Part shown: positions 21,361-32,128 of the stretch, piece after piece | Layout of the letters: each line of letters starts with the position of its first letter | Position numbering within the stretch: position 1 is the first letter of the stretch | Assembly (NCBI GenBank): GCA_037176885.1 | Contig: JAWWNJ010000136.1 | Location: 1 to 64,000 of the forward strand | From: Favolaschia claudopus | Taxonomy: Eukaryota; Basidiomycota; Agaricomycetes; Agaricales; Mycenaceae | DNA length: 64,000 nucleotides | Reading direction: 5' to 3' | Made by a program: the position numbers and the translations under genes | The notes under the pieces: generated by a model | The model's input: the letters and a program-made list of their open reading frames with translations, nothing else | What the model was told of the DNA's origin: nothing | Database searches by the model: none

Positions 21361-21945
21361 TGTCAGAACCATCACCTTGCTTCAACTAAAAAGCATGCTG
21401 TGTAATACTGCATAGCCTTGAGTAAAAAGTCAGCTACAGTCGTCACTGTCCTAACCCATACCTCTGATAACCCATACCCCATAATCCATACCTTCTGCGA
21501 AGGTCATAACCCATGAAATTTCTATATCGGGCCCTTCAACCGGCATGGTTTGGGATGATTTTACCTTGATTTTATCTGCAAAGTTGTAAGATGCACCGAA
21601 ATCACCCATATTTACGCCAAATCCGAGTTGATGGGCCATTTTACCACTGTTCATGCACCTGGTCATGCACGATCATGGATGAGGTAAGTGTTCCCGCGCC
21701 CCATATAGTAATATCTCACGGAAAACGTGACCTAACACTGCCTCTGATCCCCTTTGAAAGCCATACACTGTGATAACCCATACCCTGAGGTGTATCCCGA
21801 GGGCTATGGGTTATGACAGTGACGACTGTAGTGACTTTGTCCAACATGTTTGGATCTGGTCGTTGGTAGAGCCACACTATGCGGGAGGTCCCGAGTTCGA
21901 TCCTGACCAGTGCATTCTTCCTTTTACACACTTTCAATAACCTCC
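21361..21945 (+). repeat. tRNA-related SINE-like repeat, copy 2, split
   Basis: Starts with the same TGTCAGAACCATCACCTTGC as copy 1 and ends with the same tail. It is interrupted by 21437-21828. The tRNA-like part (21851-21912) is more degenerate: the start of the A box is lost and the B box GAGTTCGATCC is kept. Confidence 0.6.
21437..21828. mobile_element. TA-flanked inverted-repeat element inside SINE copy 2
   Basis: The left end CAGTCGTCACTGTCCTAACC and right end GGTTATGACAGTGACGACTG are inverted repeats flanked by TA (21435-21436, 21829-21830). Copy 1 of the SINE reads GTCAGCTAGTGACTT uninterrupted at this place, so the empty site proves the boundaries and the TA duplication. It shares ATAACCCATA subterminal words with 4669-4834. 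Confidence 0.88.
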
Positions 21946-23110
21946 GCGGTTTTGAGAATGTCCTGGACAGATGACTGTTGCGGATTTTTGTATTTTGGGC
22001 TCTGGGTATGAAAACCTGGCAAGTTTGACCAGAGATCTGTGTATATCGAAGGCACAAGGGAGAATATAGAAAATCGCCAACAGTTATTTTGTCAACAGAT
22101 ATATTAGAGACTTGAGCCACCCGGTGGCTCTCACGGCATGCGTTGTCGATGCGCCGGAATCTCGACTTTTGTGTAGCCATTAGCCATCCAATGGCTGCAT
22201 CGCAAACTCGCTATTCATTGAGGAGGACTGGGCGAAAGATTGTTGGAAAGCCTTGCCCAAAAAGTATCAATTTTCGAGGTATCCTAAGATAGAAAAGGGG
22301 TGCATGGGGTTTGAATCTATGGCTTGAATGCACTGTGAAAGGTCCGACCACAGAAAACAGGGCACAGAAAAGAAAACGAGTTGAATTGATGAGAATTTCC
22401 TTTTTTGGGGGTGACATCAGATTTTGCCGCCACTGTACCTATTCCGCGGGTTGGCCATAGAGTACTAGTGATCCGCTCAGGCGCGGTGTGCTCGCGAAGC
22501 GTAATCCCAATGACAGAATTTTCTCTCCTTTTTCTCGGACATAACCGGTCGTTGTTTTTCCTCTGCATATCCTCAAGCTGGCACCATTCGAACGGCCTTG
22601 TCAATGCGCATCTTCTGGTACTGTTTTTGACGCGAGATTGAGAAAACTGAATGAGTTTGAGGGCATTCTGTGCTGAGACCAATGTCAGCCACTGCGAAAA
22701 CATTTGTTCGTGTTTGCATGTGCCATGCTCTGCTTAGCCCCCAGCCAGTCACGTGAAGGGTAGAATTGCTCGCTTCGCTCGCAAAAACAACGCCTCAAAA
22801 ACGGCTTACCTGGGTCGTGAAAATAGAGTAAATCAAGCTGAAAACAGCCAAAGCTGTTCAGAAATAGAGTAAATCGCGCGCAGCGCGCGAGAAATTTTGA
22901 GGTTCATACCAGGTGAGCGGGTCCGGGACACTGAATTTTCGACGCGTCGGCTGAAGATTCTGAGCAGAAATCAAGCCAGAGGATCCAGAGATGACGGTGA
23001 GCCACCAATCTTGAGTCTTGACGGGAAATCGGCTAAAAACAGGAAATTGAGCGAAAAAAGTCGAATCTCACCCCTGATGTCGCTCAGGAATCCCCTACTC
23101 TGTTTACAGA
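21946..23110. other. Intergenic stretch, one half element
   Basis: No gene seen. At 22405-22434 the sequence GGTGACATCAGATTTTGCCG and CCACTG before TA match the right end of the CAGTGGCG family (40879-41005) without its left end. A palindrome GCGCGCAGCGCGC lies near 22875-22890. Confidence 0.4.
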
Positions 23111-23745
23111 GGTAGGGTTCTGTGTAGTGCTGTCCATAATTATAATACATATTATTATATTATTAATATATCATGGATAATACAGATATAATACGGGCTC
23201 ATGGCTTGCACAATAATACTGATACGAAAAAATATAGTACGATACGATATGAGTATAGTATGATATGCTCTGACCGTATTATGCGTATTATTCTTGTATT
23301 ATTTAGACAAGGGCACAGGTGAAGCCAGCCATGATGCCCCTGAGCCGAGCCGAGCCTCATGCCTCTGATGAGTCTCACTCAAAAGATCAATCAAATTTTG
23401 TTCCAAACACTATTGATGGATGGCTGTGATGGCCAATCATCTGACCTTGTGTTAAGCTAGGCCCAAATACGCAGTCAGAAATGTACAAATTATGTTCTTG
23501 TTCCTTGGTTGAGCATCTCCTTATGTTAGAGGGTCTTTGGCTATCAGCATGGGGCTCCCGGAGCAAAAAAAATGCCCCGGGACAAAAAAAAAAGTGTATT
23601 ATATGTGTATTAAAATTTAACAATAATATATCATGATAAAACTTAATATAATACGATAATAGTAGATACAGATACGATACGAGCCTCGGAACCGTAATAT
23701 AATATTGGTATAATACGATACGCAAAATTTCGTATTAATATAGAC
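23111..23745. repeat. AT-rich blocks with ATACGATA words
   Basis: Two AT-rich blocks (23135-23300 and 23590-23740) are built from ATAATAC, ATACGATA and TATTAT words and lie on either side of a less biased segment. Similar words fill the subterminal regions of the hAT-like element at 3724-4932, so these may be the ends of a related, decayed element. Confidence 0.35.
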
Positions 23746-23935
23746 TTTGTGCGAGCGACCCAGGTCGCTTTTCGACCGCTCAGATTTCTGCAACAACAGA
23801 TACCAGGTGTGAACTCTAAGCGACCTAGAAGAGTATTGCCCTAGGGCATTGCTAGGTCGCTGAGACTTCACACCTGAGACTGCTTGTTGTGGAGATCTGA
23901 GCGGCCCCAAAGCGACCCGGGTCGCTTTGCACAAA
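23746..23935. mobile_element. Hairpin element (190 bp) with nearly continuous dyad
   Basis: Left TTTGTGCGAGCGACC and right GGGTCGCTTTGCACAAA are inverted, and the dyad continues inward through CAGGTGTGAA...TTCACACCTG and AGCGACCTAG...CTAGGTCGCT to a centre near 23840. Folded, almost the whole element is a stem. No target duplication was seen. Confidence 0.6.
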
Positions 23936-25372
23936 CCCGCTAATATCATATGTGGACAACACTAGTTCTGTGGTGTTGAAGTGCAAATTCGCCCCTCACT
24001 TGCGTTTGATAGCATCAGATCATTACGGCATCTATTACTCCACAGATCGTTGACATTACAATGATTAGACATTGTGCCGGCTGCGCGGCAAGGGTTTTAA
24101 GCCGATGATCTTAGGTGGTTTCGCCTGAACCGGTTGTTTTACATGATGTGATGATACAATAAATATGACCAGCTGCGCTATAATGAAAAGTAATAGAGTA
24201 TGCTGCAAAGCAGCTGAGCCGAGCACTAGCCGATAGAGCCGTTCATGCCGAAATGATGATCAAAGCGGAGCGTCTTCACCGGCCAATGAGAGCTGGTCGG
24301 CGCGCGATCGTCGACCGAGCGAGCTTTGGCCCGGCTGCCTTCAAGACCTCGCATTCACACACCGAAACATATCTCAGTTGTCACAGGCACTCTTGCGCAT
24401 GAAAGCTGGCATTTCAAAACAATCAGGGTATATTAACATTTAGCATCGTCAATTGACCCCCCCATATCCAGTTGACTAAGTACTATTATGGATCCGGAAA
24501 ACATTTCTTCCGGCCAGGTACTGTATTGACTGGGATCGAACATGTATGTAACATATCTGAATTAAGTGGAGTAGGGGATCGGTGCTCGCACCGCTATCGA
24601 TAGAGTAAATCAGTGGTGGATGGACCCAAAAACTCTAGTGAGGGAGTATATACTAGAAACGAAAACGAAAACGACTATATATAGAATAGCCGATAGATGG
24701 CCGGCTAGTGAGTGAGGCCCGATAGCAATATAAAAATATGATTTGTATGCCGGAGTTCCGGCCTACAGAAGGGGGAGCTTGTGCAAATCTGTATCGATAT
24801 CACAAATCCACATTGGAGTAAAGGAAGTTGAACAAGAAATTATAAATTACGTTGAAGTAGATTAGGTTTCAGAAAAACTAAAGTCCATTCTTTGGCTGTG
24901 GAGGGTAGTGGGGTAAATGTAAGTTGAGCTCTACATTGTGTATCAGTCTCAAGCATCCGCATTGAATCTGTTACATTAGCTTTTTCAGTCGTCCCCAGTG
25001 AAAACTCGTTCGGAATGAAATTCCAGTGAAGCTGAAGCGCTGAAGCTTGACGTGTGAAATGGCCACAAATGAAAGTCCCGATGAAAGCATGTGTGTCTGT
25101 CAAAACGGTGTTCCCATCACCAACCATCACTCAGGATCAAGCGGACTCTCTCTGGATCAAGCGGAAATCTCTCGCATCACTCGGATTCACCATCTATCAA
25201 AGATCTATCGATTACATCAAAAAACCCTCTAGCACAGCTTATTGCTTTGTGACGGCTCTGATAAAGGGGGAGCAAGCTCCCCCAATAAATTTGCGACACC
25301 AGGCCACTTGGCGCAAATTCAAGAATCCTCAACAATCATTCCTTTTGTACTTGATACAGATGCGACCATTTC
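23936..25372. other. Intergenic stretch, no genes seen
   Basis: No protein-like frame or clear repeat pair. The 96-aa minus frame at 24840-25130 has no recognisable features. Confidence 0.35.
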
Positions 25373-26275
25373 TTACAGCCAACAGTTATCCTTAATGTGC
25401 CTGTACGATGAGGAAAAGCGCCCTACCACTGAATGCGCTGATGTCGGAGTTTGAAATTGGCGGAGCATTGCCGACAACCATGGTGTAACATCTACCGAGC
25501 ATTTAAACTGAAAAAAAGTTCTAAGGAATACGGAGACGGAGAAACAGATCGGAATAAAACTACCCCCGCAAGTTGAATTGGGGGAGGAGGAGTGGGTGAA
25601 CGACGGCACGGTCTTCCGTTGGGAGATAGACGCGACAGAAGCTAGTGAAGTAGTCTTTGCGAATTCCACGGCGGCAAAGGAATCCTGGGCTTGATTGGCC
25701 CTGGAATCGCCGCCCGGACTTGTGGCTAGTGTACCAATCGGGATTGAGTTCCATTCCATGTTGTCAAACGTCTTGCGGATGTGATGGCGTCCATTAAGCC
25801 TGTATAGGCATTTTTAAGTCATTAATACGGTCGTCGACCAGAATTTAGGAAGCATACGTCGCCATCATGCTGTTCATGTACACTGCGCAAGCTGGGAGCG
25901 AGGCCGAGGAAGTACCAGAATGTGTCGGGGACGGCCAAGAACTGCAATCATATATCTCGTTAGCTGTGAGGCATAAACCGAGAACGGGGCAGACTTACCA
26001 AGACCATGTTGATGCCAGAGGACAAAGCGGTGAGCACACCACGATTGATAGCGTCGTGAATGAGTAGGTCCATCATCAAATTAGTTCTGTTTGACGAGAT
26101 CAATGCTGTGTCCATTGAGAAAAGAAGAAGAAGAAGAAACCGACCTGATCATATCGCCCTTCTGGCTTTTGAGGAACAAGCAGAGGTAAGTTGTGATCAG
26201 TATGTCGCAAGCGAAGGATGCTGCAGATTGAAGGGTGGTGATAGGCTACAGACATTTAAAGAGTGTTGGTAAATT
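25373..26275 (-). CDS. DUF6534-type integral membrane protein, 5' end unclear
   Basis: Minus-strand exons join by GT-AG introns into a protein characteristic of the Agaricomycete DUF6534 family: a membrane segment ACDILITTYLCLFLKSQKGD (about 26210-26147), then after an intron TNLMMDLLIHDAINRGVLTA and SGINMVL, after another intron FLAVPDTFWYFLGLAPS, then VYMNSMMAT, and after a third intron LNGRHHIRKTF (near 25795). The family has seven predicted membrane helices and no established function. A one-base shift between LAPSLRS and VYMNSMMAT (about 25885) would break the frame. Upstream exons probably continue to about 26.5 kb but could not be fixed. The last frame ends at 25373. Confidence 0.6.
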
Positions 26276-26995
26276 GTAAAGAAAGAAAATACCTTGGTGG
26301 TCCCTAGTTTCAGGAAACTGCGCAGCTCGTATCTGGGTGTTGGAGGGTATCGGTATGGGCCAAATAGCACGAAGGGATAAGGACGCACGACCAGGCAGTC
26401 TGAATGATCCCTGCGACTGTGTTGCATGTGAGTTAGAAAACCTTGATGAACTCATGCGCCTACTAATTTGAACAATAGCTAAGAGAACCTGGGTAGACAA
26501 AGGTAAATCACTCGCTGCGGCAATATGCATATATGTACAATGATGTAAATGCCAAATGCAGCAGCGCTCAGCCGACTCCGTCCCTGCGTTACTGATAAAG
26601 AATAAGCACCGGTGGTATCAACATGCAATCAACAGGCGCAGGCTTACATCGGTGGATGCGACTCGAGAAATAACTGTAGGAGCGTGATAAGGGTGGCGCC
26701 ATTCCTGCCGTTCAAGACTCACATTTGCACAATGAAAGCGGAAAGATACTGTGGTGGCTTTCAGCGCTGTGTTGACTATGGAACTATACTTTAGTTGAAG
26801 GACTCACTGCGGCAAGTAGCTGGAGCTTTCGAGAAAATGATGAGCTCATAACGACAATAGGCTCATTGTAACATACAGAATCTTGCCTTTAAATAGTCTT
26901 ATCAGCCGCGACCCTTTCACTCACACCGAAATACACTTACCAGAGCAAGTTGGTTTGAATGTCTCCAAAACGCTGCACAAAACGATTGTACTCGG

Positions 26996-27550
26996 TATGA
27001 CCAAAAGTAACCGGAATCAAAAATGCCCTCGACGTCACAATCTGCGGTCACGAGTGGGTACTCCGGAGTCGTCCGATTCTGACGAGTTTCCAGTGCAGCA
27101 AATTCCGCCCCACCGGCCGCTTGTCCTGGTCCCTGTCTCTCCTGTTGTCGAGTCTGACGACGTTTTTTCGCTGAATGACAGTGATTCAGACGACTTTACT
27201 GGGCCGGCACGGCGAGTTACTCGGGCTCGGGCTGCTGTAGTACCTGTACCGGCGCCGCAACCCGCGCCTCAGCGTCGTATGTCTCCCAATCATTCATCTA
27301 CAACTAATTTCGTATAACCATGCTGTTTATAAATTAGGTGCGGCTTCACGCCGGAGGAGAGGCGCCCCAGCGGCATCGTCAGATCCTGAATCTGTCGATG
27401 TGCAGGCAACGGCGCCAGCGCCCCGCCAACAGGTACAAAACACCTCCACGGACAATGACGGTTTTGTGTGGCTGACAGAAGACTCACTTGGCGTGCTTGT
27501 AAGCGGTAAACAAGATCGGTCCGCCGACTGTAAGTATTTCTCTCTGGGGG
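26996..27550 (+). CDS. Low-complexity Ser/Asp/Pro-rich protein of unknown family
   Basis: The frame from the methionine at about 26997 contains SDSDEFPVQQIPPHRPLVLV, LNDSDSDDFTGPARRVTRAR and a Pro/Ala-rich stretch. A plausible intron (27280-27335) joins it to ASRRRRGAPAASSDPESVD and then DGFVWLTEDSLGVLVSG. It is acidic with basic patches and probably disordered. No family recognised. It could be the N-terminal part of a transposon protein. Confidence 0.3.
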
Positions 27551-28105
27551 GGCCACTCTGGGTGTATTTCAACCTACTTTTCAACCTGTAATAGGACTAA
27601 CTAGCGCCAGAACTTGGTTGAATTTCACTGGATATAGGTTGAATCCCCGCCCGATATCAGGTTGATTTGGTAGGTTGATGAGTTACCTAATACGGCCGAA
27701 TTTATCCTAACGCTTTTCTAACGCTGCTGGGCGGCCAGCAGGTTAAAATCATCCTGTACCAGGATATTTCAGGTGATATATTTCAACCTAGCTTGGGGGT
27801 CATTTAGCTCTCATTCAGGTTGCATTTCATTCAATTTGGGGAGCTTTTTCAGCCGAATCAAGGATGATATTCGTAGCACAATCACACGACCATAAATAGG
27901 AATTGAATGTCCGTAAAAGGAAATATAAGGGATTGAGCGTAGCCTGCGTAGGTAGAGATGCAAGCAGGGATCCACATGTACTCTCGCGCATATGCGACCA
28001 CCTGCGCGCGGGGACATGGACCTGTAGTTCGTACCGTTAGTCCGCGGCTGGGTATCGATCGCGAGAAGAGATGTCAGTCACTTACCTCGGCGTCCCACGT
28101 TGACA
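27551..28105. other. Intergenic stretch with TTCAACCT words
   Basis: No gene seen. ATTTCAACCTA, AGGTTGAAT and related words occur several times at 27570-27800 in both orientations, suggesting a decayed inverted-repeat element without clear ends. Confidence 0.3.
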
Positions 28106-29147
28106 TTAGTTCTCGTCTTCCTCCTCCGTGTTCTCCCCTCCAGTGTCAGCGTCTTCCTCATCTTCGTCGTCAGAGTCCTCCACCACCTTGCGCTTTGAGA
28201 CCGCCTTTTTCTTACCCTGCGCCTTCGACGTGGACTTGCTAGGACCGGCCTTCTTTGTGGAATCTGCGGCGGCTTTGGCTTTCTTGGCAGCTTTCTTCGA
28301 GGATGCTTTCACCGCTGCTACGTGTCTTGGATTGGCGGCCGACGGAGCGCGCCTCTTACGCGATGCGGACTGATCTCGACGAGCAGAATTGTTCTTGAGA
28401 TGGGCGTACTTGGCGGGGACTGCAAGCCACTTGTTCTTGTAGCCATTCTTGCGCTTATTCGCCATGTACTGCCTGATGATGTCTTCGGTGGCCCAATCTT
28501 TCACGTAATTTGCGAGGATGGGATGCCGCTTCCTCGCCTGGATTGGGATTCAGTGATCAGCGATGGAGATGGAACAGATTGAGACAAACCACGTCAAATA
28601 GCTCGGCTTTCTTACGGGGTGTGATATCTGCCCATTCGTCCTCCCTGTTCATACCAGATTGAAGTACGAGATCCCGGAGATTGCGCTGTTCACATTGAGG
28701 TATTGTATGAACACGTTCGAATATAAATGTACACTCGCCAGTAATGCCTTGTAGTTCTGATGATTCTCTTCCCCCACACCGAGCCCCATCTCATTCCGGA
28801 TATTGTAATTGTTTCCGGCGGTGCCCTTGGGCTTGGGGATCATCTCCTGTACCGGCTCCGAGTTGACATCCATCGCATCGTGGAATTCTGCAAGCTGTCG
28901 CTGTAAGTCACCATTCTTAGCGCGTTCGGCTGCAAGCTCGTCTGAAAAACATCAGTGCTTGCCCCACAGCAATGTGACGAAGAGCGGGAAGACGCACCTG
29001 AGATCTGGGAACTATCTTCCTCACCGTTGTCGGTAGCTGAGCCCGTGATAGGGTTACCCTGCGCCTTGAGGGACGCAAGTTCACGCATTAGCGCGTCGTT
29101 GCGCGCTGCTTGCTCAGCGAGCTTCGCTTCCTGCTTTGCGATACGTC
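28106..29147 (-). CDS. Coiled-coil protein of an expanded Agaricomycete family
   Basis: Four junctions on the minus strand give one continuous frame. Exon 29147-28998 (RIAKQEAKLAEQAARND, coiled coil), exon 28941-28739 (DELAAERAKNGDLQRQLAEF, then MIPKPKGTAGNNYNIRNEMG), exon 28685-about 28590 (RNLRDLVLQSGMNREDEW) and exon 28537-28106 (ARKRHPILANYVKDWATEDI, then VPAKYAHLKNNSARR, ending in a Lys/Ala-rich and acidic tail). The intron after NYKALL appears to start GCGAGT, a GC-AG intron. The IPKPKGTAG and HPIL..Y..DWAT motifs are hallmarks of a family found in many copies in Agaricomycetes. Its role is unknown; the basic tail hints at nucleic-acid binding. Upstream exons probably lie at 29.7-29.9 kb (KASNSTKPSTSDKEN, TETQRDAIVLALEAKYDAD), beyond an intron holding hairpin copy 1. 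Confidence 0.65.
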
Positions 29148-29190
29148 CTATGCCTCATGTGAGTGTATATCCATTCATAGCTGTGATAGC

Positions 29191-29262
29191 TTAGTCTCTC
29201 GTAGACAGACGCTACAACACGGAAGTCCTCGTACCTGCGGTGTGTTGTAGTCTGTTGAAGAG
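29191..29262 (-). repeat. Covarying hairpin family, copy 1
   Basis: On the plus strand: TTAGTCTCTCGTAGACAGAC, then the stem CTACAACAC (29212-29220), a loop containing TCCTCGTACCTGCGG, and the matching stem GTGTTGTAG (29242-29250) followed by TCTG. Copies at 46207-46273 and 51005-51068 keep the flanks and loop but have other stem sequences that still pair. It lies between probable exons of the coiled-coil gene, in the orientation that matches copy 3 relative to its gene. Confidence 0.7.
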
Positions 29263-29700
29263 GTCCTTCGGCCGAAAGTTGCTGAGAGTATTACGGCATT
29301 CCAAATTCTCGGGCTCCGTTCCCCTCCATTTATCGTGTTTTAAGCCTAAATTTCTTCAGAAGTTGTCTCCCGAGGGATAAACGAAAACTTTTGGGAAATA
29401 ATTTTAATAAAGATATCGCGTCATTGGCGAGATTGAGGACACCGCGAACAAAGCCGGTCACAAGCCTGTCACACTGAGGGATATTCAGTGTAGCACGCTA
29501 CACGGCGAAGAATAATATTTTGGGCCAACCTGAGACCTTTATTGCACCCTTGAACATAAGTTCTCCTTCAAATATTCGCTCAATACCCTTCGCCGAGATG
29601 GAATGAAGAAATGGAAGTTGTGGGAGTAGAAATTCAAACTCCGCAAATGCCGGCATAGGTCGAGCAGCGGTCACAGCTTCGCGGTCACTAACAGACTAGT
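29263..29700. other. Probable intron sequence or insertion, no features seen
   Basis: Lies between the coiled-coil gene's recognised exons and its probable first exon. No repeat ends or protein-like frames were found. Confidence 0.35.
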
Positions 29701-30047
29701 GATAGCTTGGCTCACTCATGGCAGCGTCATTTTCCTGGCGTGCGAGCATTGCAGCCATCCGCGTCGTATTTCGCCTCGAGCGCGAGCACGATGGCGTCGC
29801 GCTGCGTCTCTGTGAATGACTCCATGTCAACGAACATGATGTTCTCCTTGTCGGACGTGCTGGGCTTGGTTGAGTTGGACGCCTTTCTGACGGCAGCCGC
29901 CCCGTGGTCTCCGATGCACCGTACCGGTTCTATCTTGACGAAGATTGTAGAGAGTGATTGAGTGCAGTGAGGAGGAGGGTTATAGCCAAGTTATAGCAGT
30001 AGATTCAGCTAGATTTTACAGCCACAAACATGATAATTCGACATCTT

Positions 30048-30170
30048 TGTATGTCACGCAGTCCTCAGGGAAACCACCCGACCGTTATGCGTTACCGCTG
30101 AAACGAAACAGGGCGGGCGTTACGCGTTACGTTTCACCCATACAAAGTGCTACAGTAGCGTCAAATCCTT
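30048..30170. mobile_element. Partial inverted-repeat element related to 45097-45266
   Basis: The right end CGTTACGCGTTACGTTTCAC..CATAC...CTACAG before TA matches the right part of the element at 45097-45266 (GTTACGCGTTACGTTTCAG). The left end is too degenerate to place. It interrupts the Ty3 integrase fragment. Confidence 0.45.
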
Positions 30171-30480
30171 CCGACATTGGCAGTTGAGTGATCAGATCCA
30201 TCGAAACGACTTCGAATGGCTGCGAAGGGATAGGAATTGGTTGAAGAAGGCCGAAGGGTGCGTGATGTTTCGGTTTTGACTTCTGGCAGACATCACAGGT
30301 GCATGTATACTGTTTCACAGTACGTGACATCCGCGGCCAGTAGTACACCGCCAAAGTGCCGACATGATGCCACCACCTGGCGCGATCACCTTGATGGCGG
30401 CTGCATCGGAAGATGGGTCCAGGTGGTGTAAGGCTGGCACACATCTGGAATTCTCAGGTGGTAGGCGGAGGCCTGCCAGC
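30127..30480 (-). pseudogene. Ty3/gypsy integrase fragment
   Basis: The minus strand encodes VYYWPRMSRTVKQYTCTCDV and CDVCQKSKPKH, the end of the integrase H2C2 zinc-binding domain, followed by QPFEVVSMDLITQLPMSEGF, the start of the catalytic core. The frame stops after GFDA, exactly where an inverted-repeat element with a CTACAG-TA end abuts (30170). Only this 350-bp piece remains. Confidence 0.7.
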
Positions 30481-31653
30481 CATCCTCCAGCCCGAGGATT
30501 GCCGGTACGCAGCACACATTGAAGCTGCTGACCAAGGCTGACCATCTTTACAAATTGCATGACTGTATCCAAAAATATCATTTGAACTACGTTCGACGAG
30601 CAGGAGGAGGTAACAGTGCACCACTCAATGTTCGGGAACGTTCGGGCCATTCAAGATTTGTTGACGAGAGTGTGGATTTCGTTGTCTCGGAGGTTTGCAC
30701 GTGATTTGGTCCGTGCACATGCTGCTTTCTGATATCGATCATCCACGTCTCACTGCTCTTAACCGCCACCATCCCCTCCTCCCTCCTTCCTCCCCACATC
30801 CCATCTAGCCCTCGTCGATGCTCCTCAGGGGTCTCTCCTTGTCCTCACGCTCCAAGCAGCAAGATACACACCCCCTGGCATCGCTCCGAGGCTTGTCGTC
30901 CCAATTTCAAGAGTATTGCAAGCTTTCGCAATTGCGCATACGCGTTTGTACTACTGCCTACCTCGCTTTCAAGCCATTCCTAGGTCCCTTGTGTCAAGTT
31001 CTTCAAGAAATCGTTGCTAGATATTGCTCTATCCTCAACTCAAATATTCAACACCTAACGTCTTCAAGTCTGCAACGCTCTGGAGTCCTCGACACTTCCA
31101 AGCCGCTCAAGATTTCGAACTCGTTCAAGCTGCTCAACAACAAGCTGCTCAATAAGGGCTCGAAGTCGTTCGCCGCTTTCAAATTGACCCAGCCCGCGAA
31201 GTCGCCCGGACACGTCTCGAAGTCATTCAGCGCCACGAAGACACCCAATCACTGAAGCTTTTCGTGTTGAGGCGGGGGCGGAGGCGACTATGAACTGGTC
31301 GTACAGTGCATAGCTATCGGGATAACACTTAGGTGTGTTTTTTGTTCAATTGAGGCTTACCCTATTCAATAGCTAACGCAGTTTGTAGATGATAAAATTC
31401 TCGTCGACTGCTCCGCCACCCTGAGCTGCATATCCTAGCAACGACGACCGTGTAACAACGCAACATTTGTGTGTCGGCTCTCTCCACTGTTTCTACTCCA
31501 CCTTTCTGCACGGGGCATGGCTCGCAATAGGGCCGCAGGCGGAAGATGGCGAGAATTAAGGTTTTTTTCAATTACCGCTTCTCTACGTAGTATTTGCCCC
31601 CCTCCCAATATATTATATTTGCATTATTTCGTGTCATTTCGAAAATATGTGAT
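30481..31653. other. Stretch without confident genes
   Basis: The 145-aa frame at 30818-31255 is Ser/Leu/Lys-rich with loosely repeated CTCAAG/TTCAAG words (LLNNKLLNKGSKSFAAF). It has no recognisable domain and may be part of a degenerate repeat rather than a gene. Confidence 0.3.
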
Positions 31654-31839
31654 TCAGTCCAACACCCGAAAGAGCACCTTGTAATCAGCCAGACTTGCAG
31701 CTGAGCACCAGCCTAACCTGGAGTCATGCTGGACCCATTGAAGACCGAAGCTAGGATCCAGCAGATTGTCGGCTGGAACCCAGTCTCCTTCAATGTCTGG
31801 TACACATCTCGCCTCCAGCTCGACCCCACGTGTCTGACC

Positions 31840-32060
31840 ATTGGCGGTGTAGGTTGACGCCACGCGATTGTACTTAAGTTCGATGATATCCTGCGTGAGT
31901 GCCCTCGGTGAGTCCGTCATGAATTTCCGCAACAATCTTGCCCCTCAAATTTTCCCGAACACAGAGACGGTTGTTTCCGTTCCAATCTTCGAAGTATAGC
32001 AGGCCATCATCGGCAAGTTGGTATTGCGGAAACGATGGGTTGTTCCAATTGGGGTATCCT
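31840..32060 (-). pseudogene. Second Ty3/gypsy integrase-region fragment
   Basis: The minus strand reads QYQLADDGLLYFEDWNGNNR, LCVRENLRGKIVAEIHDGLT and EGTHAGYHRT, then after a one-base shift YNRVASTY. This is the spacer and zinc-binding start that precede a Ty3 integrase core, as in the neighbouring 30.1-30.5 kb fragment (YYWPRMSR), but it is a separate piece. It breaks off into unrelated sequence around 31850. Confidence 0.55.
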
Positions 32061-32128
32061 TCCGGTCACCTCCGCATGGCAACCGCTAATCCCGGTCCGA
32101 TGTCTCCGCTCCCCTTGCCGCTCTTGCT

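Noticed and set aside
31654..31935. 93-codon minus frame with LEARCVPDIEGDW, considered as a cyanovirin-like lectin
   Set aside because: Its N-terminal part is shifted Ty3 integrase sequence, and the weak lectin resemblance is not enough to call a domain.
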